Source: Nicotiana tabacum
Taxonomy: Eukaryota; Streptophyta; Magnoliopsida; Solanales; Solanaceae
Direction: 5' to 3'
NCBI RefSeq assembly: GCF_000715075.1
Contig: NC_134082.1
Span: 208,639,948 to 208,703,947 of the forward strand
Length of the DNA: 64,000 nucleotides
Shown: positions 57,487 through 64,000 of the stretch, one piece after another
How positions within the stretch are numbered: position 1 is the first letter of the stretch
How the letters are laid out: each line of letters opens with the position of its first letter
Program-made: the position numbers and the translations under genes
The notes under the pieces: model-generated
Databases searched by the model: none
What the model saw: only the letters and a program-made list of their open reading frames with translations
Told to the model about the DNA's origin: nothing

Positions 57487-58548
57487 ATGATTCTTTCTAA
57501 AAAACACATTTTTTTGCTATTTGTGTCAATTTCTTTGCTTCTAATTCCAGCAAGCGCTATCAGAGGATTTATTGAGAAGCCTAAGGCAAATTTTGATGGA
57601 TATTTGAGATATGTTGAATCTCCAGAGTATAGAAATAGCGAAGAATGTCCAATTTTAGAGTCAGATTTATCAGTTTGTGACCCAAATTTGATACATATAG
57701 CTATGACTCTTGATTCACATTATTTTAGAGGTTCAATAGCAGCAGTACACTCAGTTTTAAAGCATACTTCTTGTCCCGAAAATATTTATTTCCATTTCGT
57801 GACCTCCAAAGATTTCGATTTTCAACAGTTGACACAAACAGTTATGTCTATATTTCCATCTCTGAGCTTCAAAGTTTACAGCTTTGATGAATTACGTGTC
57901 AAGAATTTGATATCATCTTCAATTCGTCAAGCTCTTGATAATCCATTAAATTATGCTAGAACTTATTTAGCTGAGATTATTGAGCATTGTGTTGAAAGGG
58001 TAATTTATTTGGATTCTGATGTGATTTTAGTTGATGATATTCAAAAGCTATGGTCGATTTCATTAACTGGTTCAAGAATTATTGGAGCTCCAGAATATTG
58101 TCATGCTAATTTCAGAACATATTTCAATGACAATTTTTGGTCTGACACAAAATTCTCAAAGGTATTTCAAGGTAAAAAGCCATGTTATTTTAATACAGGG
58201 GTAATGGTAATGGATTTAGGAAAATGGAGAAAAGGAGATTATACTGAAAAGATTGAAAATTGGATGGAAATACAAAAGAAGAAGAGGATATATGAATTGG
58301 GATCATTGCCACCATTTATGTTAGTATTTGGAGGAGAAATTGAAGGAATTGATCATAAATGGAATCAACATGGATTAGGTGGAGATAATTTGGTGAATAG
58401 TTGTAGAACATTGCATCCAGGTCCAGTTAGTTTATTGCATTGGAGTGGTAAAGGTAAACCTTGGGTTAGACTTGATCAAGGAAATCCTTGTCCTGTTGAT
58501 CTTTTATGGGCACCTTATGATTTGTATAGATTGAGCCTTCACTTATAG
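57487..58548 (+). CDS. Galacturonosyltransferase-like (GATL) family 8 glycosyltransferase
   Basis: 353 aa, intronless, as GATL genes usually are. An N-terminal hydrophobic segment (residues 7-24) serves as signal peptide or anchor. The glycosyltransferase 8 fold follows: IHIAMTLDSHYFRGS (69-83), the LNYARTYLAEI motif (about 154-164), the metal/nucleotide-sugar DxD in YLDSDVILVDD (DSD 176-178), FNTGVMVMDL (about 236), and the C-terminal HWSGKGKPW (about 320) that contacts the donor. The family acts in the Golgi on pectin or xylan; the exact substrate cannot be told from sequence. Length and motifs are intact. TATA and CCAAT boxes lie just upstream. Confidence 0.92.
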   Translation: MILSKKHIFLLFVSISLLLIPASAIRGFIEKPKANFDGYLRYVESPEYRNSEECPILESDLSVCDPNLIHIAMTLDSHYFRGSIAAVHSVLKHTSCPENIYFHFVTSKDFDFQQLTQTVMSIFPSLSFKVYSFDELRVKNLISSSIRQALDNPLNYARTYLAEIIEHCVERVIYLDSDVILVDDIQKLWSISLTGSRIIGAPEYCHANFRTYFNDNFWSDTKFSKVFQGKKPCYFNTGVMVMDLGKWRKGDYTEKIENWMEIQKKKRIYELGSLPPFMLVFGGEIEGIDHKWNQHGLGGDNLVNSCRTLHPGPVSLLHWSGKGKPWVRLDQGNPCPVDLLWAPYDLYRLSLHL

Positions 58549-59047
58549 ATTGAGCCTTCAGATTGTGATCTGATAGTGTAAAATTTATTTTAGGCTATTA
58601 GTGTATAGGAGTTTAAATTCTTTTTTCTTTTTCTTTTTTCCATTGTGAAAATTCTTTGATTCTTTTTCCTCATTGGGGAGAAGTTGAGAAACACAGTCTG
58701 TACTTGATAGTGTTAGGTACAGGGGACGATTTTGATGAGTCTCCTGTGAGTGATTTTGTGTGTGTATAAGAGCAAACGATTGAATAAAGGGAATTTTACC
58801 TCTCTGAAAATTTCTCTTGTATAAACCGATTATTCCTTCATTATTTTTGTAGTAATCAGAGTAGTCTTTTGATATTTTCTTCAAGTTTCATAAGAGAAAA
58901 AGAACGCCAAGGATGTAGGTGTGTTTTCTTCACTTTGCATTATATTTATGTTTCAATTGTGAAAATCATTCAGTTCCACGGTTTTGGGGTCATATTTAAA
59001 GTTTGTTAAATAGTTAATGATACGCTTTTTAAAATTTACAATATTCA

Positions 59048-59340
59048 GATAAATACTACTCCTTTTGTCTCACATTATCTGTACTATTTTTTTTTTTTAA
59101 TACGCCCTTAAGAAACATTAATTAGGAGAGATTTTAGACTATAATATCCTTATTTATGTCTTAAGATATGATCTTTTTTCATTGAATATTTACTCTATTT
59201 ATGTGCTATCTCTTTTTTCAAGAAAAATTACTATTAAGGGTAAAATGAAAAAAATATAATTTATTTTATCAAAAACGACAAATAATTTGAGACAACTATT
59301 TTTAAAAATTACAACAGATAATTTGTGACAGACAATACTA
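59048..59340. mobile_element. Stowaway-like MITE
   Basis: Left end tactccttttgtctcacattatctgt; the right end, reversed, is tagtattgtctgtcacaaattatctgt. This gives imperfect inverted repeats flanked by TA. The interior is AT-rich. Confidence 0.55.
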
Positions 59341-59554
59341 TACAATCGTGAAATTAATTCTACAAAGATCTCTTATTTATTATTATTAACGAGACAACTT
59401 GGCGAAGCAGGGGATGACAGACAGAGTGAGCATGTTTTGACATTTGGAAATCAATAATGAATGACTGAAGTTTATTACCGCGTCATACATTACTTGCATG
59501 GGAGAAGAAGACTACCTTTTTGACACAATATGTTTACTACACTTATATTTATAG

Positions 59555-59824
59555 TACTCCCTCTTGTCAAAAATTAGTAATTTTTTGATTTTTTTCTTGT
59601 GGTCCAATATAAGTGATTTTTTCTGATTTCAAGAATAAATTAATTATTTTTTTCTTACGTTGCTCTTGGAGTAATTAATGTTGGAGTATGTGTTAGAAGT
59701 GTTTATGCGAAAAAATAGTAAAGGTTAATATGGCCAATTTCATTACTAATTAATATTAAAAGGTGAATTTCTTAATATGTATGAAAACAACCAAAAAATC
59801 AATTATTTTGGACCGGAGCGAGTA
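59555..59824. mobile_element. Stowaway MITE
   Basis: Starts TACTCCCTCTTGTCAAAAAT and ends ttttggaccggagcgagta, the classical TACTCCCTC/GAGGGAGTA-type ends. TA target. Confidence 0.65.
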
Positions 59825-60552
59825 TTATTTTATGCTGAGTCAGTTTTTTCCTGAAAAATGCTAACCCCTAGCTTGCTACAATCTCGACACCAAATATAGA
59901 ATTATGTTTCCGAATACCTACCACACTATCAAAATTAACAGTACTCTCACTACTAAAACATGCTAGTATCATAATTCCACCAAACCCATCAGCCAATAAA
60001 TAAATCGTCATGGGATAGCAGACCATACAGTAACAGCAGAATCTCCTTTTTTTTTTGGCCAATCAAAACCACTTTTCACCAAACCTTTTACCAAATCCTG
60101 AGTTAAGTGTGAACGCCTTTTTTTTCAGCCTTGACCACTAACAAATGACGACCAGGCAATAACAACATTAGGATGAGAAAGTAGTGATTTCTGCATCTTA
60201 GTCATTCTATAATTATGAGAACGTTCTGCCTCGTGGAAATTTTGATCGTGACTTCCATTGCTTTTCGAATTCTCATTTTAATTTTAAGGAAATTCCAACA
60301 TTCTAAATCAACAGACGAGAAATTGAAATGGTCTACAGCATCCTCCATGTATACAAATCTCAGCAATATCTCCATCATGCAGTGCACAATGAGCATCTCT
60401 TTTTCTAATTTTGTTGATCCAGTCCCAAAACATGAATTGCAAACAACTGTGAAGTTGATGGGAATCAGCAAAGAGGTTATAAGTAATGTGATTAGCATCT
60501 GTCAAACCGCCCCGCAAGTTTATATGTGATGTATGATCACCTTATGTGATGT

Positions 60553-60670
60553 TGAAACAGCCTCTTGCAGAAATGCAGGGTAAGGCTGTGTACAATAGAC
60601 CCTTGTAGTTCGACCCTTACCCAGACCCCACACATAGCGGGAGCTTAGTGCACCTGGCTGCCCTTTTTTT
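60553..60670 (+). mobile_element. SINE (Au-like), 5'-truncated
   Basis: Matches the 3' body of the SINE at 30525: AAACAGCCTCTTGCAGAAAT, then GGGTAAGGCTG, AATAGACCCTTG and AGCGGGAGCTTAGTGCACC, ending in a T-run. The A and B boxes are missing. Confidence 0.75.
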
Positions 60671-60962
60671 AATATGAAAATGCAAGTTAGGATCAACTAA
60701 CTATTGTTTGCTCATTGTATGCATTATTTTTAGTGTACTTGATCAATTTACACTATGAAGTCAAAGAGGCACTGAGAAATGGATTATCATTCTCACAAGT
60801 ACACCCTTCCATACAATTCCTTACGAATTGTAAGAACAAAATTTTACAGGATATGTGGAATATTCTTATATAAGTAACAGGAAAGAATTGAACTAGACAG
60901 AGAAAAAGAGAAGGGGAGGAAAAGAAAAGAAGAATATACATCCCTCTTTGTACTTTGCAAGA

Positions 60963-63448
60963 TCATAACAAGCCAACAACACAACTTAGATGCAATCTGT
61001 TCTCCAATCCTCTCAAATGATGTCCCAATAACATACACCTGCCAATTACAAAGTTGATTTATTGACCAACTCAGAATAATCAATTCTGATAAAGCTAAAG
61101 AGGATACCCAAGAAAAAGTTCACTTTTGGTGAATACAAGGGAAATAAAAAGGAATAAATAACTGAGAGATGCCATGTTACTAACCAAAAAAGTAGCTTTG
61201 CCAAGTAATCCCGAGAAGTGCCTGTTGAGTCGCAGAATTCGGTGTCATTACTTTGGTAGTTTTTGGCACCACTAAGATTAGGATCTTCTTCATTGGTAAC
61301 ATCGTCCTCTGTGAAAAATCTTTGCAATATGTTTTGAGCAAGTTGCTTAATAATCTCCTCCACCTCAAAGGATGATGGTCTAGATAGTTCAGTCACCTGT
61401 TCAAGTAGCAGACAAATCAGGAATTAACCTCAATAGCTTCAGATGATATGACATACAAATAACGACATTACCATGTCAGATTCCAATGACCGAAGGTATT
61501 CCAGCAAATCATTGTTGCTTTCATTGATATACTCCATTTGCAAATTTTCTTGTTGCTGGGATTGCAGTTCCTAAGAGGAACAGAGAAGGATCAGTATAAA
61601 GTTTGACTGAAGCTTATAGTGTCAATTATCAGATCAGGTACATAAGTGCGCCCAAGAAAAGAACAAGAAAATATCAGTTTCCACGAGTAAGCTTATACCC
61701 TATGGGATTCAGTTGTACAACTGCTAGTGCAGATGAACAATGAATCAGAAAATGACACCTTAATGGACAATGATACTGGTACACAGCCCCAATCCTACGT
61801 AGGCAAATTGAAAAGCTCAATTACTGAAGAAACACTAGAATACGAGTTGAAGGAACATGATTAGCCTGCGGCTAAATGTTTGACACCGGAAAGTGTCTAG
61901 GCAGAGATCCTTTTTTTTAAACAAAGCGTAAGTAATGCATAAGTAAGTTTTTTGCTAAGCAAGTAGCAACAAACTCACCACAACATATTAGTAAAAACAA
62001 CAGAGAGGAAAAACGGTGAAGAAGTGGAGAACTCTAGCCATGGTTAAAGCTATAACATCCTAATTTGCCACTCAAACATGCAAGTTGTCTATCAATAATC
62101 CAAGGACCAGATCATAGAGCCTATAAATAAATTATCAAAATAGTTTTGCAACTGAACGTTATTCTATGATCACAAGTTCATGCTTGAAGAATGAACTGCA
62201 GAAAGCAGGCTTAAACATTCTTCTTCCAGCAGTTTGATTTTATTTGACTCACACACAACTGAAATTTCTGGATAATTATGTATAATAACCTGTGGCAAAT
62301 GTAACTTCTTGTAACATTAATCCACCCATGTCAGCAGATCAACTTCTTTGGTGCATCCGCTAATTCATGATTGGTAGTAAGATGATTAAATATGTCAACT
62401 TTGAGAGCAAAAGGTCAACAAAATTTACATATTTGACTAACAAATGTGTAAAGTATCTAGGATTTCTTACAACTTAAGCTTTGCACTCAAGAAAGCATCC
62501 AATATCTTTTGGTTAGGACTACTCTTGGTGGTAGAATGACCATGGTGTCACTTAAACAATGAATTATGAATAGTCTTCTGTATGAAAGGACTAGCCAATA
62601 ATTCACAAATAAACAAACACAGCCAGTAGTTTTTACAGATTTCAAAGTGAAAGAATATCACCTGTTTAACAGATGAGAGCTCTTCTTCTAATTGCTGAAT
62701 ATAGCTCAAAGCTTCAGGAGATAAATCCCCAAGAGCTTGAGCATTTATTCTTTCTGAAACTGCAGGAGACATATTTTCACTTTTCTCCTCACTCTTCAAC
62801 CCTAAATTCACATTCTCCTCCGCCAAGTTCAAGCCTTTCAAATTATCTGACGGAATATCAAAATTCCTCATCAATGATATCCTGTACTCCGCATTCCACA
62901 ACGTATACCTACAGCAAATTGATCCAAAATTTTGAGAAATTACTAATTACACTTTTAAGTTTTAGCCTAAATTAAATTAAGAGATTAAGGTACCCGGTAA
63001 TTATGGAAGAAACAATGAGGCGATCGAGAGGGCGTTTGGAGAAGTGAACGGTGACGGAGAATTGATCGGAGGGGAGCAAGCCTAACATAGTAGAAATCGT
63101 CTGCTTCATAGAGTCCTTAGCAGAATCCGAAACGCCTTTAGATATAACAGAAGTATCCAACGGTTCAATTCGCTTAAGCATATTAGCAATAACGGAGAAT
63201 TCGCTGCCGAAGCCGTCGGATTTCCTGGTGGAAACGAAGTCGTCAGAAACACCGCCGCCATCAACGCCGGAAATAAGGCAGTTGATAGAAGAACGCCGTC
63301 TACCGGAAGCGGAAATAGAAGGAAGCAACGGGCGGATGAGGAGGTGGTTGGTAAAAGGAGGGGGTGGGTGAGGAAGATGTTGATGTGGCTTCAGTGAGAG
63401 GTCTGTAAGGCGTGATGTAAGAAAAACCCTAGCTGTAGAGGCAGCCAT
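60963..63448 (-). CDS. Plastid DUF760 protein, UV-B-induced At3g17800-like
   Basis: Five exons on the minus strand, 1089 nt in phase (362 aa plus stop): 63448-62994, 62908-62662, 61570-61472, 61396-61185, 61038-60963, all GT/AG. The N terminus (MAASTARVFLTSR...) is Ser/Arg-rich and acid-poor, a likely chloroplast transit peptide; an in-frame ATG 32 codons upstream (63544) gives an acidic start and is less likely. The conserved domain includes SMKQTISTMLGLLPSDQF, SKRPLDRLIVSSIITG and YTLWNAEYRISLMRNFD, then a coiled-coil-like stretch (YIQQLEEELSSVKQELQSQQ) and a C-terminal SRDYLAKLLFWCMLLGHHLR. The family was named from UV-B induction in Arabidopsis; the molecular role is unknown. Exon 5 ends soon after the last motif, shorter than I would expect. 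Confidence 0.85.
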
Positions 63449-63544
63449 TAAAAACGGAGATTTCTCTTCTTTGTGTGGCCGGCGAAGTGAAGTTCTCACG
63501 TCTTCCTTCGATTCTCTCTCCGCCTCATCTTTCTGCCCACCCAA

Positions 63545-64000
63545 TTCGTTTTCGTGTTTTTGTTGGCTTGTGAATTGACTGACCCTATGCCCTTGCTATT
63601 TGCCTTATTTACGGATTTGCCATCCGCTTACTGACATAAAAATACCTGGTTGTAAACTCTCGGCCATTTACTTGAAAAATTCAATCTAAACGAACCCAAA
63701 ACCTTACCACTAATTTTTATTTGTCGTCTTACTAGTTCTAGTTCTAAAATCCCTAGCAACCAAGTGGTCCAACAATTGTGGTCACTTCTCATTTATTCTT
63801 AATAGGTCTCGAGTTTGAGCCATAAAATGGAGTCAGTCGTCTTTATTATGTGAGATTTTTCGGCGCGAATCCAATTTAGTTAGGCCCAAACACGAATATC
63901 GAACACTGGACGAAAAACCCAGAAAAATCAACCTAAGTGGTCCAGCATTCATAGGTATCTATCAAAACATAATTGTATCCAATTGCAGCTATTATATTCC
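63545..64000. other. Upstream region of the DUF760 gene
   Basis: Would hold the promoter of the minus-strand gene. No clear TATA is assignable. The right part (63750-64000) looks like repeat-derived spacer but is not identified. Confidence 0.4.

Larger units (their letters stand above)
58549..60552. other. Spacer with Stowaway-type MITEs
   Basis: Contains the GATL-like 3' UTR (to about 58850), two Stowaway-like elements (listed separately) and unremarkable AT-rich DNA. The open frames at 60202-60529 on both strands have no family resemblance. Confidence 0.5.

Noticed and set aside
63449..63544. Upstream in-frame start for the DUF760 gene
   Set aside because: Gives a highly charged N terminus unlike a transit peptide; the MAAS start at 63448 fits plastid targeting better.

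Overview
This is a nuclear plant window, most likely from Solanaceae (Nicotiana-like). The evidence is AT-rich DNA, GT/AG-spliced genes with plant orthologues, two SINE types and RTE/L1 LINEs common in Solanaceae, many hAT/CACTA/MULE/Stowaway elements, and a patch of plastid-derived DNA. The family assignment is inferred from repeat types; no search was possible.

Layout. (1) 1-19335 is Helitron territory. A ~14.8 kb element (4522-19335, minus orientation) has a clear 3' end (8-bp hairpin plus CTAG), a RepHel transposase broken by stops and frameshifts, and a nine-exon RPA1-like single-strand DNA-binding gene that is in phase except for one early stop. Its 3' end abuts, with no spacer, the 5' end of a second related Helitron (1-4521), so the two form a head-to-tail tandem. 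(2) 19336-31312 is a degenerate, internally reiterated partial copy of the SIN3-like gene found further right. It is filled with an RTE LINE, a MULE MITE, several hAT elements (one carrying organelle-like DNA), CACTA elements and SINEs. (3) 31313-39150 holds a hAT MITE, an L1-type LINE split by an unidentified insertion, a mosaic of plastid DNA (ycf1, trnN, trnF, matK pieces), microsatellites and a duplicated repeat. (4) 39160-48167 is an intact-looking SIN3-like co-repressor gene on the plus strand: 21 coding exons, 1349 codons in phase. (5) 51028-56729 is a Ty1/copia LTR retrotransposon with a 5-bp target duplication and one gag-pol frame interrupted by four stops. (6) 57487-58548 is an intronless GATL-type family 8 glycosyltransferase. 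(7) 60963-63448 is a minus-strand, five-exon, 362-aa plastid DUF760 protein resembling UV-B-induced At3g17800.

Three genes look functional and do unrelated cellular jobs: SIN3-like (chromatin repression), GATL-like (Golgi glycosylation) and DUF760 (plastid). The rest is repeats and relics. No new defence or metabolic system is evident. The most notable features are the tandem Helitrons with their RPA partner gene, the reiterated SIN3 exon array, the hAT with foreign-looking cargo, the plastid mosaic, and the copia frame whose four lesions all look like glutamine-to-stop changes.
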